From: Notamacropus eugenii
Taxonomy: Eukaryota > Chordata > Mammalia > Diprotodontia > Macropodidae
Reading direction: 5' to 3'
Assembly: GCF_028372415.1 (NCBI RefSeq)
Contig: NC_092874.1
Coordinates: 55,093,865-55,157,864 of the forward strand
DNA length: 64,000 bases
Shown: positions 23,701 through 35,699 of the stretch, piece by piece
Layout: each line of letters opens with the position of its first letter
How positions within the stretch are numbered: position 1 is the first letter of the stretch
Notes under the pieces: generated by a model
Told to the model about the DNA's origin: nothing
The model's database searches: none
The model's input: only the letters and a program-made list of their open reading frames with translations
Made by a program: the position numbers and the translations under genes

Positions 23701-23754
23701 TTACCTATTATTTCTAAGATCAAATATAAAAACCAGTTTGGCTTTTAAAATACT

Positions 23755-23990
23755 CTTATTACCTGGTTCTTTCTAACAGTGAGTGTGTTTGAAGGCTGTC
23801 CCATGTGCCTGGAACTCTTTGCCTCCTTATTTCTCTAAGTTCTTTCAGGTCTCAACTAAATTCCCACCGGCAAAGAACTTTTCCTAATCTTCCCTAATGG
23901 GTTAGACTATTCCCAATTAATTTTAATTTATTTATATAATAAATGTATATTCTTCATCTGATTTGATCCCCAACACTGAGGTAGGTAATG
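23755..23990 (+). mobile_element. L2 fragment
   Basis: Contains cccatgtgcctggaactctt and ttctttcaggtctcaactaa. Confidence 0.55.
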
Positions 23991-24102
23991 CAAGTATTAT
24001 TATACTACCTTTTACATAAAAGGAAAATGAGTCTCAGATATTATACAACATCCCAAACTCCTGAAGTACAAATTTTGTGCTTTTTTTCTCCAGTTAGACT
24101 GT

Positions 24103-24217
24103 GTTGTTGTTGTCACTCAGTCATGTCTGGCCTGGTGGACCATAGCATGCCAGGCGCCTTTCCACTGGGATTTCTTGGCAAAGATACTAGAGTACTTTGC
24201 CATTTCTTTCTCCAGCA
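24103..24217 (-). mobile_element. Truncated tRNA-headed SINE
   Basis: Starts with a (gtt)n tract and holds tttcttggcaaagatactag and catttctttctccag; the 5' two thirds are absent. Confidence 0.6.
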
Positions 24218-24223
24218 GATCAC

Positions 24224-24700
24224 TGTAAAAGCAAGGACCCTGACATACACAAGAAGGCCTGCTATCACAGGTTCCTTCAGCTACTTTTCTAAAAGGAAAG
24301 GCAACCTTCGAGGGATCAACAGTCACTTTAATCAAGCACATACATATCATTCATTTAGTTCAGGGGAAAAAGCACCCTGAACTTCAGAGAAAATACAGAG
24401 AAATAAAGATGAACGGAGAGTGCTTCCAGCTACCTGACATAAGCAATACATACATTGTAGATCAACAGACAGATCCAACTGTCTGACCATTACATAGGAG
24501 AAGCATCAACATCTGGGTTTTCAAAGCCAGGGGGCCTCCTTAGCTGCTGCCCAGAGTCTCCCCTGGCCAAACAAACACTTCCAATGTGTAAGCCCCAAAG
24601 TAAAACCTCACCTCAGAGTACTTGTACATTTTTCAGAGCCAGAGGGCATCACAACCCTTGGGAACCAGTTAATGGGTGAGGAAAATCTCATTAAGAAGAA
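24224..24700 (-). mobile_element. LTR-like repeat, copy A
   Basis: Same orientation as copy B at 26172-26710. Shared phrases include ctttaatcaagcacata, catcaacatctgggtttt and aaaacctcacctcagagta. The right end is eroded. It lies next to a truncated minus-strand SINE at 24103-24217. Confidence 0.5.
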
Positions 24701-25224
24701 GAATTATATTAACAATAAGCAAAAATGAGTTATCAATACAGTCACCTTTTATCAAAACTCTCCACTATGACCTTCCTGGGTCACCATGCATGGCATAGCT
24801 TATAGTTTCATTAAGCCCCTCTGCCACAACAAGGCAGTGATCAGGAGGGGATTGGACTATGTTATTTCTATGTAACTAAAAAGACAATAAAAAATATTTA
24901 TGCATACCCTGGCCTGAGTGATAGGCTAAAGTTATATTATTTCCACGAACATGGAGAGGATAAACATACCCTTTTCTTTTAGACACGCCCTATGCTGCAC
25001 TGAGGATGATAAAATGTGCTTAATTAGATAGTGGCAACTTGGTAATGACTCTGTGGCTGACAGTCCTCTTAGCTACACTTGCTAAACAATCTAATATATA
25101 AAGAATGAAGAAAATTGGGGTACACTTCAGAATTTGTTGTAAAAGTTTCATTAAAGCGAGATGAGGATTTGAAGTAGAAACCTAAGAAACAGGCAAAGAG
25201 AAGGAGTTGTTTTCAGGGTTGGAG

Positions 25225-25385
25225 TGCCATCCTTGGCTTTGAAACTCCTAGCTGTATGATCACAGGCAAGTTATTTAACACCTTTGAGATTCAGTTTCCT
25301 TATTTGTAAAATGGAGATTACAATACTTGCACAAGCTATATCACAAGATTGTTGTGAAGAAAGCACTTGTAAATGTTCAAGGAGG
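25225..25385 (+). mobile_element. MIR-like SINE fragment
   Basis: Contains tcacaggcaagttatttaac and tcagtttccttatttgtaaa; adjoins the SINE at 25385. Confidence 0.65.
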
Positions 25386-25620
25386 ACACCTAGATAGTAA
25401 AAGTGGATAGAACTTCAGGCCTGGAGTTGGGAAGATCAGAGTTCACATGTGGCCTCAGAAACTTATTAGCTGTGTGCCATAGAGAAGGTCACTTAACCTT
25501 CTTTGCCTCAGTTTCCTCATTTGTCAAATGAGCTGGAGAAGGCAATGACAAATCACCCCAGTATCCTCCAAGAAACCCCAAATAGCATCACAAAGAGTCA
25601 GACACTGAAGTAACTGAACT
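25385..25620 (+). mobile_element. tRNA-headed SINE
   Basis: Contains agtggatagaacttcaggcc, gcctcagtttcctcatttgt and gagctggagaaggcaatgac. Confidence 0.8.
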
Positions 25621-25877
25621 ACAGCAGGTAAAGGTGGGGATCCATTGCATCAGTGATCCCACTTAAGTGTAATTATCTTCACTAAGTAAGAATTGTTAAA
25701 GATTTTACTAGGTGGAGAGAAGTCCTTAATCAATTTAAAAGCCCTTGAATTCTCTTGGGTTGATGTTGGATAAGAAATAGATTTGAATTGGTTGAGGACT
25801 GATCAAACCCTGTAGGGCTTATATAAATTCTGTGAGCCAATTTGGAATAGAATATTTGAATATCTGCCAGCATAAAG

Positions 25878-26112
25878 TTGTCAGCTAGATGACTCAGTGG
25901 ATACAGCACTGGACCTGGAGTCAGGAAGACCTAGGTTCAAATCCAACTTCAGACACTTACTGTGTGATCTTGACAAGTCACTTAACCTCTGTTTGCCTTA
26001 ATCCACTGGCGAAGGAAATAGTAAACCACTCCAGTACCTTTGTCAAGAAAACCCCATGGACAGTATGATCTGTGGGGTCTCGAATAGTTAGGCACAACGG
26101 CATAGCAACAGC
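25878..26112 (+). mobile_element. tRNA-headed SINE
   Basis: Contains cagtggatacagcactggac, tcaggaagacctaggttcaa and gtcaagaaaaccccatggac. Confidence 0.85.
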
Positions 26113-26171
26113 ATAAAGTAAGCCTCTAGTCAAACCTGTGAGGAAGATCTTTCGAGCTGGAAGGGAGGGGG

Positions 26172-26710
26172 TGTAACAGCAAGTACCTGACATACGCAGG
26201 AGGGCCTGCTGTACAGGTTCATAGATCTGCTTTTCTAAAAGGAAAGTAACTTTTGAAGGGTCAACCATCTACTTTAATCAAGCACATATATCATTCACTT
26301 AGTTCAGGGGAAAAAGTCAGCACCCTGAACTTCAGAGAAAATACAAAGAGAGAAATAAAGATCAACCTACAGCCAGGGCTTCCAGCTGTTTGATGATAAG
26401 CAATACATACATCACAGATCAACAGACAGATCCGGCTGTCTGACCATACATAATTACCAGAGAGAGAAACATCAACATCTGGGTTTTAAGGGTGGGTGGG
26501 GGGTGCCCTTTAGTAGCTAGCCAGAGTCTCATCTGGCCAAACACTTCCAGTGAGTAAGCCCCCAAAGCAAAACCTCACCTCAGAGTATTTTTACACTTTT
26601 CACAGCTGGAAGGCAAAACTCTCTGACCCAGGGCCTCTATAGAAATTAGCAAAAGGGACTTGAGGCCTATTAATGGGCAGGGAAGGTGTAACTAACATTA
26701 CTGGGAGACA
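26172..26710 (-). mobile_element. LTR-like repeat, copy B
   Basis: A unit of about 540 bases sharing long stretches with the copy at 24224. On the minus strand it starts TGTCTCCC and ends GCTGTTACA, and carries ATTAAA near its end, as an LTR would. No flanking duplication is evident. Confidence 0.5.
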
Positions 26711-26754
26711 TAGATAGGGCAGCTTTGGAGCTAATATGTTGATTTTATTATTTT

Positions 26755-26850
26755 TTTGTTTTTAATTAACTGTCTTATATTTGTATTCCTGATGTTTAGG
26801 ATAATGCCTGGCATACAGTAAATGCCTAATAAATGCTCTGCATATATTTG
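26755..26850 (+). mobile_element. L2 3' end
   Basis: Contains tgcctggcatacagtaaatg and cctaataaatgct. Confidence 0.6.
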
Positions 26851-26889
26851 TGTTGTGTGTGTATTACGTATATGTTTGTATGTCTATGA

Positions 26890-27560
26890 AAGTATAGTCA
26901 GCATACTTAGATTAGAAAGCAAGCATTCTAATAGAGATAGCTAAGACATGCATGGAAGGACACACAGGATACCAAAATGGGGGAGAAATTGAATACAATA
27001 TATTAAATATTAAAATGCTACTACACTTCAAAGGATAGCTACACAAGTGAGAGATGGGATGACCGTGAGATATGTGACCAGACAACAGTTTACATGAGTA
27101 AGATCTGAAGGTTTTAATGGCCCAAATGTTGTAGGTGGGTGAAGAACATGAAAAAGCAGCCCAGAAAGAAGATTGCAGACTTAGGCTGCTGCTGCCTTGA
27201 TCACTCCATATGTAGAGATTGTTGTTTTCAGTGCTGAGTGCCACATTTTAGAAAGAATACTGGCAAACTGGAATATATGCCCATCAAGCAACCCTAGCAG
27301 TGAGAGAACTTGAAACCATGCAATCTGAATCCATCAACTGAAAAAACCAGGAATATTTACTTGGATAAGAGGTGGGGGGGTGGGTAGTAATATGGTGTGG
27401 AGCAGAGACAGGACAGTACTTGAAGGGCTGAAAGAGTTTGTTTTGTTTTGCTTGACTCCAGAATACAGAAATAGAAGCAATGAATGGAAAATGCAAAGAG
27501 AAAAATTTAAGTGTGACACAAGGAAAACTTCTAATTAGAACTATCTGAAAATAGAATGTT
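26890..27560 (+). mobile_element. L3/CR1 fragment, plus strand
   Basis: Contains agtgctgagtgccacatttt, gaaagaatactggcaaactg, gagagaacttgaaaccatgc and acaaggaaaacttctaatta. Confidence 0.6.
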
Positions 27561-27579
27561 TTGCTGATCTTACTGGTAT

Positions 27580-27830
27580 TGTTTTTGGTTTGTTATTTCA
27601 GTTAATTCTGTCTGACCCTTCATGATCCCTTTTAGGATTTTTTTGGAAATAGTGGTTTACTATTTCCTATTATACCTTATTTTACAGTTGAGGAAACTGA
27701 GGCAAATAGGGTTAAATGACTTGTCCAGGGTCACATAGTCTAGTAAGTTTCTGAGGTTGATTTTAACTCCATTCTTCCTGACTCTAGGCCTCTCACTCTT
27801 TCACTGTGCCACAAGCTGCTTGTGTTTTTG
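27580..27830 (-). mobile_element. tRNA-headed SINE
   Basis: Contains gaggaaactgaggcaaatag, gacttgtccagggtcacata and the head complement ctttcactgtgccacaagct. Confidence 0.75.
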
Positions 27831-28184
27831 TTTTTGGTTACTTTGGGAAATATCAAATCCTTTTTACTCTCTGAGGAGAAAGGAATTTAGCAATAGTGTT
27901 TCAACTCCTGCTATCTAGACAAAGATCTCACATGAAAAATACCAGTAGTTCAGTGAATATTTGTAAATAGTCTGAGAACAATGTGAGTTTTAATATTCTA
28001 TCTTTGTTGTGATTTTTCATGTGTCCTCATCTGTTATCATTCAAGAATTGTACTTTAAAACAGTTATCAAGTATTTTCACAGATTTCAGACATGGTTTTG
28101 AAAGCAGCATAACCAGGAAAAGTGATATAATGGGAAAACGCATAGTGTTAAAGATGGAATTCATATAGTGTTAGTCAGTGGGCT

Positions 28185-28430
28185 GCTAGCTGGCATAGTG
28201 GTTAAAGTACAGGGCCTGGCATCAGGAGAACCTGAGTTCAAATGTGACCTCAGACACTTACTAACTGTGTGACCCTAGGCAAGTCACTTCATTCTATTTG
28301 TCTCAGTTTCCACAGCTATAAAATGACAAGGACAAGGAAATAGTAAACTACTCCAATATCTTTGCCAAGAACACCCCATATGGGGTTATGAAGAGTCACA
28401 CACATGACTGAAAGGACTCAACAACAAGTT
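28185..28430 (+). mobile_element. tRNA-headed SINE
   Basis: Contains tggcatagtggttaaagtac, cctgagttcaaatgtgacct and gtgaccctaggcaagtcact. Confidence 0.85.
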
Positions 28431-28534
28431 ACCCTACAAGCATTGAATAAAAAATTGGAGATGGTTTGCAGCATACATGCTTAATTTGATATATTCCTTT
28501 TCTTTTGGATTTGTTTCCGCTTTATTATGTTAAA

Positions 28535-28553
28535 ATACACACACACACACACA
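28535..28553. repeat. (AC)n microsatellite
   Basis: A pure alternating ac run of about nine units. Confidence 0.9.
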
Positions 28554-28854
28554 ACATTGTCATTAATTCAGGTAGTCAGTTACTAATGGTAGAAACAATA
28601 AAATATTGGAGTATAGAACTGAGGAAAAGGCATGAATCAGATTGTTAAAGAAAGGATTAAAGTATTGTTAGTAATTGATAATATTGTTTTGTTGTAGGTA
28701 TGAAATAGTATGTCTATTTTTTTTTCTGAAGGTTACCTCTCACCTACCAATCAGAAACCTTTCATGTCCCCCAGTGCATATACCTGTACTTACTCTGGGC
28801 TTTAGTATTTGTAAGGCACAGGTCCAACATATCATCTTAGAACATCACTGATCA

Positions 28855-29290
28855 TTGAGGCAACTAAGAGGTAAAGTAGACGAGTACTAGACTTGGAGTC
28901 AGGAAGAAGGCATAAGTTTACATTCTGACAGTAACTAGCTATATGACCAACTTCTGTCAGCCTTAATTTCCTTATGTATAAAATGGACATAACCTACCTA
29001 TATCTAGGTGGCACAGTGGATAGAGCACCTGCGTGAAGTCAGTAAGACGTTGGCCTCCAATATGGCCTCAGACACAATAGCCAAGTCACTTAACCCTGTT
29101 TGCCTTAGTTTCTACGTCTGTAAAATGAGCTAGAGAAGGACATGGCAAACCACTCTAGTGTCTTTGTCAAGAGAACTCTATATGGGATCACAAAGAGCTG
29201 GACATGATTGAAATGACAACAGCAACAAAACTGACAGTTACTGTGAGAATCAAATAAAATAAACATTTTAAAGCACTTTCAAATATTAAA
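28855..29290 (+). mobile_element. CORE-SINE interrupted by a younger tRNA-headed SINE
   Basis: The older SINE runs 28855-28997 and resumes at about 29233-29290 (ctgtgagaatcaaat, ttaaagcactttcaaat). Between them lies a fuller SINE (ctaggtggcacagtggatag to gacatgattgaaatgacaac). Confidence 0.75.
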
Positions 29291-30290
29291 ATGCAACATA
29301 AATGCTACCTCATATTATCATTATTAATGGTAGTTTTCATAGCCACATCAAAGAATTTAGAGTTGGAAGCAGCCATCTAGACCATCCTTTATGTCAAAAA
29401 GATTCCCTATTTCAGTGCATTGAGCAAGTGTTCCATTCAGCCTTTGCTTGTACTCCACCTCCAAAAGCAGTGACTTTTTCTTTTTTATTAATTTATTTTG
29501 TTTTCAACATTCACTTCCACAAGATTTTGAGTTCAGAATTTTCTCCCTATACCTCCCCTCCCCCCACCGCAAATGGCATGCATTCTAATTACCCCCTTCT
29601 ATCACAGCCTCCTACTCTGCTTCTCTTATCCCTTTCCCTTCTGTTTTCCTGTTGGGCAAGATAGATTTCTGTACCTCATTGCCTGTAATATTATTTCCCA
29701 GTTGCATGTAAAAACAATATTTAATACTCATTTTTAAAACTTTTGAGTTCAAAATTTTCTCCCTTCCTTTCTCCCTACCCACCCTTATCAAGAAGGCAAG
29801 CAATTCAATATAGGTTATACATGTGTAGTCATGCAAAACACTTAACTTACATAATAGTCATGTTGTGAAAGACTGTATTTCCCTCCATCCTGTCCTACCG
29901 CCTCATTTCTTCTGTTCTCTCTTTTGACCCTGTCTCTTCTCAAAAGTATTTGCTTCTGATTACCCCTTCCCCAAATCTGCCCTCTCTTATATCATCTCCC
30001 CACTTATCTCATTCTTCTCCTATTTTCCTGTAGAGTAAGATAGATTTCCATACCCAGTTGAGTATGGATGTTATTCTGTTCTTAAGCCAAATCCAATGAG
30101 AGTAAGATTCATTTATTTCCTCTCACCTCCCCCTCTTCTCCACTGTAAAAACTTTTTCTTGCGTCTTTCATGTGAGATAATTTATCGCATTCTACCTCTC
30201 CCTTGCTCCTTCTCCCAATACATTTCTCTGTCACCCCTTGATTTTATATTTTAGATATCCCTTCATATTCAACTCACCCTGTGCCCTCTG

Positions 30291-30347
30291 TCTATATACA
30301 TACATACACACATACATACATATGTGTGTATGTATGTATATATTTCT
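30291..30347. repeat. (TACA)n/(TGTA)n palindromic microsatellite
   Basis: A run of acat units turns into tgta units through catatg, so the two halves are inverse complements. It lies in the HAL1-like tail. Confidence 0.85.
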
Positions 30348-31127
30348 TTCAACTACCCTAATACTGAGAAAAGGTCTCATGAGTTACAATTATCATATTT
30401 GCATCTAGGAATATAAATAGTTCAACTTTAATAAGTCCCCTATGATTTCTCTTTCCTGTTTGCCTTTTCATGCTTCTATTGAATCTTCTGTTTGAAAATC
30501 ATATTTTCTATTCAGCTCTGGTCTTTTCATCAAGAATGCTTGAAATTCCTCTATTTCATTGAATGTCAATTTTTTCCCCTGAAGGATTATACTCAGTTTT
30601 GCTGGTTAGGTGATTCTTGGTTTTAATTCTAGCTCCTGTGACCTCCAGAATATCATATTCCAAACCCTTCGAAACTTTAATGTAGAAGCTGCTAAGTCTT
30701 GTGTTGTCCTGATTGTCTTTCCACAATCCTTGAATTGTTTCTTTCTGACTACTTGCAATATTTTCTCCTTGTTTCACCTGGGAACTCTGGAATTTGACTA
30801 CAATATTCCTAGGAGTTTTTCTTTTGCGATCTCTTTCAGGAGGTGATCAGTGGATTCTTTCAATTTCTATTTTACCCTCTGGTGTTAGAATATCAGGGCA
30901 ATTTTCTTTGATAATTTCTTGAAAGATGATGTTTTTGATCATGGCTTTCAGGTAGTCCAATAATTTTTAAATTATCTCACTTGGATCTATTCTGCTGGCC
31001 AATTGTTTTTCCAATGAGATGTTTCACATAGCCTTCTGTTTTTTCATTCTTTTGGTTTTGTTTTATAATTTCTTGATTTCTCATGTAGCCATTAGTTTCC
31101 ATTTGCTCCATTCTAATTTTTAAGGAA

Positions 31128-31508
31128 ATATGTTCTTTTTTTTACAATTTTTTGTAAGTTTTCAACATTCATTTCCACAAAATTTTGAGTTCCAAATTTT
31201 TTCCCCATCTCTCCCCTCCCCTGCCCTAAAACTCCTTGCACTGATTGCCCCTTCCACCATTGTGCCCTCCCTTATAACACCTCTCTCCTCCCTTATCCCC
31301 ATCTTCTCTCTTGTCCTGTAGAGCAAGATAAATTTCTATACCCCATTACCTGTATTTCTTATTTCCCAGTTGTACACAAAAACAGTTCTCAGCATTTGTT
31401 CCTAAAACTTTGAGTTCCAACTTCTCTTCCTTCCTCCCTCCCCATCCATGCCCACTGAGAAGGCAAGCAATTCAATATAGGCTATGTATGTGTAGTTTTG
31501 CAAATGAC
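31128..31508 (-). mobile_element. 5'-truncated L1/HAL1 3' tail nested in the HAL1-like ORF1
   Basis: A 381-base minus-strand fragment flanked by ttaaggaa at 31120-31127 and 31509-31516, with a poly-T run at its left end (the poly-A tail on the minus strand). Its sequence matches the 3' tail seen at 29,480-29,870. It cuts the ORF1 coiled-coil frame. Confidence 0.75.
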
Positions 31509-33109
31509 TTAAGGAATTGCATTCTTTAGTGAACTTTTGGATCTCCTTTTCCATTTGGCCAGTTTTGCTTTCTAAGGCATTCTTCTTCTCATTGACTTTT
31601 TGGATCTCTTTTGTCATCTGGGTTAGTTTGTTTTTTGGGTTTTTTTTTAAGGTGTTGTTTTCTTCATCATTTTTTGGATCTCCTTTGGCAAGCTTGTGTT
31701 TCATCATTTTCTTGCACCCCTTTCATTTCTCTTCTCCATTTTTCCTCTACTTCTCTTGTTTGATTTTTAAAACCTTTTTGATCTTTTCCATGGACTGTGA
31801 CCAATTCATATTTGCCTTGGAAACTTTGAATATAGGAACTTTGACTTTGTTGTCTTCTGGTTGTATGTTTTGAATTTCTTTGTCACCAAAGTAAGATTCT
31901 GTAGTCTGATTTTTTTTTTCAGCTATTTGCTCATTTTCCCAGCCAACTCTTTGTTAGGATAAGGCTCTGCTTCCAGGGTGGAGGGTATCCTGTCCTAAGC
32001 TTCAGGAGTTTTATGCAGCTGTTTTCAGAGATACTTCTAGCGACCTATAAAATTTCTTACAAGGTTGTATGATCAAAGGAGAGGTGTTTACTCCTCTCCT
32101 GGTCTGTGGTCTGATCCGTGAGTGACCACAAGCACTCTATTCTGCCTTGGAATTGCGAGGAAGATTCCCTCTCCACTGCTACCAAAAGCTCCACCATGCC
32201 AGCACTCCTCCTTGCCCCAGGACCACCACCCAAGACTGCAACCCAGACTGAAGCTCAGGAAAAAGCAAGAGAATCCTGCCTCAGTGCCAGCAAAGAGATT
32301 CCCTGCAATCCCTCTCTGATCAGCAACTGGATCCCACCACCATCTATGGGCAGAGAGCTCTGATCCCACTGCTATCTGTGGGCCAAGAGCTCCAGAAGCA
32401 GCTGTCTTTGCCACTGCCTTGGGGCTGAGGCCTAACTGCATTCCTCTCCTACCCAGGGCCAGCAGACCTTTCCTACTGACCTTTAAGTTGTCTTTGGCAT
32501 TTGTGGATTGAGAAGTTTGGAAACTACCACAGCAGCCAGTGATTCAGTCCCCTGAGGCCTTCTCTGGGATTGCTGGGGGGTCCAGTCTGTGCCAGTGCAT
32601 CCAGCCTGCCTTGTGCAGTAGACCTTTCCTATCGACTTTCCAGGTTGTCTTGGGATAGAAATTTGTTTCACTTAGTCATTCTGTGGGTTTTGCTGCTCTC
32701 GAATTTATTTAGTCATTTTTTACAGGTATTTGGATGGGTTTTGGGGAGAGCTCAAGCAAATTCCTGTTTTTATTCTATCATTTTGGCTCCACCTGCAAAG
32801 CAGCTATTTTTTTTAATAACTAATTGTGAGGATTTCCCTTTCCTCCCTTTTATCAAATGTAAATTTATCTCTTTGCAGTTTCAATATATTTTTTTCCTAG
32901 TTCTTTCTTCTGGGACCAAAGAGAACAAGTCTGAATCTTACTCTGTTACATGACAGTCTTTCAAGTACTTAAAGACAAACTAACATGTTCATCTGACTCC
33001 TCTTCAGGCTTAACATCAGTCACTAGTTCTTTCAACTAATTCCTATGTGGACTTGAGGACATTGTCTAGTCGTTCTCCTATAGATGCTGTCTAACAAGTT
33101 AATATCCTT

Positions 33110-34022
33110 ATTTAAAAAAGAAAATATATGTATGTGTGTATGTGTGTGTATATATATATGCATACATGTACACATATGTATATCATTAATATTTCTGAAT
33201 TACAAGTAAATTTTCTAAAATATTTAAAAAATTGAGTTCCAAATTCTCTCCTTCCTGCCCCTCCCCCACTCCTTAAAAAGGCAAGTAATATATGATTATA
33301 CATGTGAAATCATACAAAACATTTCCATATTAGCTATGTTAAAAAGAAAACACTTTTAAAAAAACAAGAAAAACAAATAAAGTAAAACAAAAATATGCTT
33401 CAGTCTGCACTCAGTTCATCTGTTCCCTCTCATCATGAGTCCTTTCAAATTGTCTTGGATCATTGTCTGGATCACAATTGATCATCCTTACAATATTACT
33501 GTTATTGTGTACAGTGTTCTCCTGGTTCTGCTCACGTTTCTTAGCATCAGCTCTTGTACGTCTTACCAGGTTTTTCTGAAACCGTTCTGCTTATCATTTC
33601 TTAGCACAACAATATCCCATCACAATCATATGCCACAATTTGTTCTGCCATTTTTCAATTGATGGATTTCTAATTTCCAATTCTTTTCCACCACAAAAAG
33701 AGCTGCTATGGATATTTTTGTACAAATAGGTCCTTTTCCCTTTGATCTCTTTGAGATACAGGCCTAATAGTGGTATATTGGTAGGGCAGAAGTTTTATAG
33801 CCCTTTGGGTGTAGTTCCAAATTGTTCTCTGAATGTTTGGACTAGTTTACAACTCCACCAACAGTGCATCAGTGTACAAATTTTTCCACATCTTCAGCAT
33901 TTGTATTTTCCTTTTCTGTCATGTTAGCCAATCTGATAGGTATGGGATGGTACCTCAGAGTTGTTTTAATTTGCATTTCTCTAGTCACTATTGACTTAGA
34001 GTATTTTTTCCATGTGAATGTC
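33110..34022 (-). mobile_element. L1 3' fragment (minus strand) inside the L3 copy
   Basis: The plus strand reads the antisense of an L1 ORF2 end and 3' UTR. Phrases such as tccaccaacagtgcatcagt and gttttaatttgcatttctct near 33,850-33,985 are the marsupial counterpart of a well-known L1 block. A (ta/tg)n tract sits at the left end (33,118-33,185). Confidence 0.7.
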
Positions 34023-35014
34023 TTTCTTTAAATATTGTACCCAGAACTGAACACAATACTCTGCTTCTGGTCTAATCAGGGTAGATTATGAGGCAATTAG
34101 CTCCTTTTTCTTCAAAGCAGTGCCTTTCTTAAATGGATTTGCCATTTTTTGCTGACCTATTAAACTTACAGTTCATTAAAGTCCCCAAACATATTTTAGA
34201 CAAACTGCTGTCTATCCATGCCTTGTTGCTTGTGTACTTTTAAAATTCATGTTTTGAGCTCAAGTATACAACTTGTATTTATTCCTGTTAAATTTAATGT
34301 CAGTAGATTCAGCCCAATTTTCTAGTCTCAAGATTTTTTTGAATCCTGACTCATCTAGTGTATTAGTTATCTCTATTAATATTATGCCATTGAAAAAAAT
34401 TTCACAAAAATGCCAAACAATTCAGGGTCAGCTACACATCTCTGGAGCACCTGTCTGGAGACCTTCCACGTTGATAAGGAGCCGTTAAGGATTATTCTTT
34501 GAGTCTGATTTCTAAATCCATGTAATTGTCATCTAGCCCACATCTCTTCTTCTTTTCCACCCAAAATGGCATGAGATACTTTAGTTAATATGTAGGTAAA
34601 TTTTATCTTATCTTTCCCTCTATAAATTTAGTAAATGTCAGAAAAAAAAATGGTCTGCTATGAACTAATTTTGATTAAATCTCATGAGGCACCCCTAATA
34701 ATATACTGATTTCATTCTCTTCTCATTTCTGAAAATCAGGACATTTAGTGTTCTCTCTTGTTTTTCAAGATTTTTCAACTATCCTTGATAGCAATTTAGT
34801 GATCATATATGTAATTTTTTTTAGTTCTTCCAGGATGTAGTTCATCTGGGCCAGATGATTTGAATTTGTCAAGAGAGCTAAGTGCTGTCAGTATTACTGT
34901 ATGGTCTTATTTATCCTGGGTATCAATTGCCTATTAGCCATTCTTTTCCTGTTCTTTCCAGCCCAAAGGTAATTTTTCCTTTGCAGAGAAAAAAGAAACA
35001 AAGTAGGCATTTAG

Positions 35015-35165
35015 CAGCTCTGTCTTGAATGAATGAATGAAAAAGACATTTATTAAGCGTTTGCTATCTGCAAAGCATTGTGCTAAGTACTAGGGATACA
35101 AATAGAAAAGTAAGGCAATTCCATTTCTCAGGGAGCTCACATCCTAGTGGTGGAGATAACACATA
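35015..35165 (-). mobile_element. L2 3' end
   Basis: Contains (gaat)n, gacatttattaagcgtttgc, gcattgtgctaagtactagg and cagggagctcacatcctagt. Confidence 0.75.
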
Positions 35166-35699
35166 TGGCAGGTTTCAGCTTCAAGTCAGATGGAAAGGTC
35201 CCATGGTCCTTAGGAGGCAGTAATAAATTATATGGTAATGCCTTATCTTTTCTATCATTTCCACTAATAAACATCATCCCAGTTTCTGATTTTGAACCAT
35301 TTGACCGTGCTAAGGACTTCTGTGGCAAGTACTTTCTTTTCTATGCTTTCAGTAGCTGTAGCTGTAGCAGTCACAGAAGCAGTTGCCAGGTTGCGTTTTC
35401 ACAAGTGTTGTTTCCCAAGATGGTGTCAGTGGGACAATGGACTGGAAACATTGCTATTCTCAAGGCTCCTGGGTTTTGTTACACAGATAATATTGAGACT
35501 TACCCCTTCTAGGAAGCTTTATCTTACTGTCCCAGCACATACTGATCCCTGCCTTCTCTGAAATATCTTTGTCATTCTTTTGGAACTGATCACATAACAA
35601 CAGTATTAGTTTAGTTCTAGGCCACCTTTAGAGAAATGACTTCTGACTAACTTCTGGAGACTTCTCTAAAACCTGAGTATGCAATCTTGAATAGTTACT

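Larger units (their letters stand above)
29471..32796 (-). mobile_element. Full-length ORF1-only L1 relative (HAL1-like)
   Basis: A minus-strand retroelement flanked by aaagcag at 29464-29470 and 32797-32803. Its 5' end reads GGTGGAGCCAAAATG, a degraded L1-type start motif. A GC-richer leader spans about 32,790-31,990. A broken ORF1 follows with a coiled-coil stretch (about 31,707-31,510, EKEIQKVNEKKNALESKTGQ on the minus strand) and a frame at 30,777-30,556. A purine-rich 3' tail (about 30,400-29,471) ends in oligo-A. No reverse transcriptase domain lies between ORF1 and the tail, which fits a half-LINE-1 type. The element is itself interrupted at 31,128-31,508. Confidence 0.65.
29335..35010 (-). 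mobile_element. L3/CR1 LINE copy split by two later insertions
   Basis: L3-like text on the minus strand occurs at 29335-29470, 32820-33109 and 34025-35010, and reads as one continuous copy once the HAL1-like element (29471-32796) and an L1 fragment (about 33110-34022) are removed. Recognisable stretches include cccagaactgaacacaatac at 34040 and gatgtagttcatctgggcca near 34835. Confidence 0.65.

Noticed and set aside
24224..26710. A single provirus with two LTRs
   Set aside because: No primer-binding site, gag or pol sequence was seen between them, the gap is mostly SINEs, and no matching target duplication flanks the pair.
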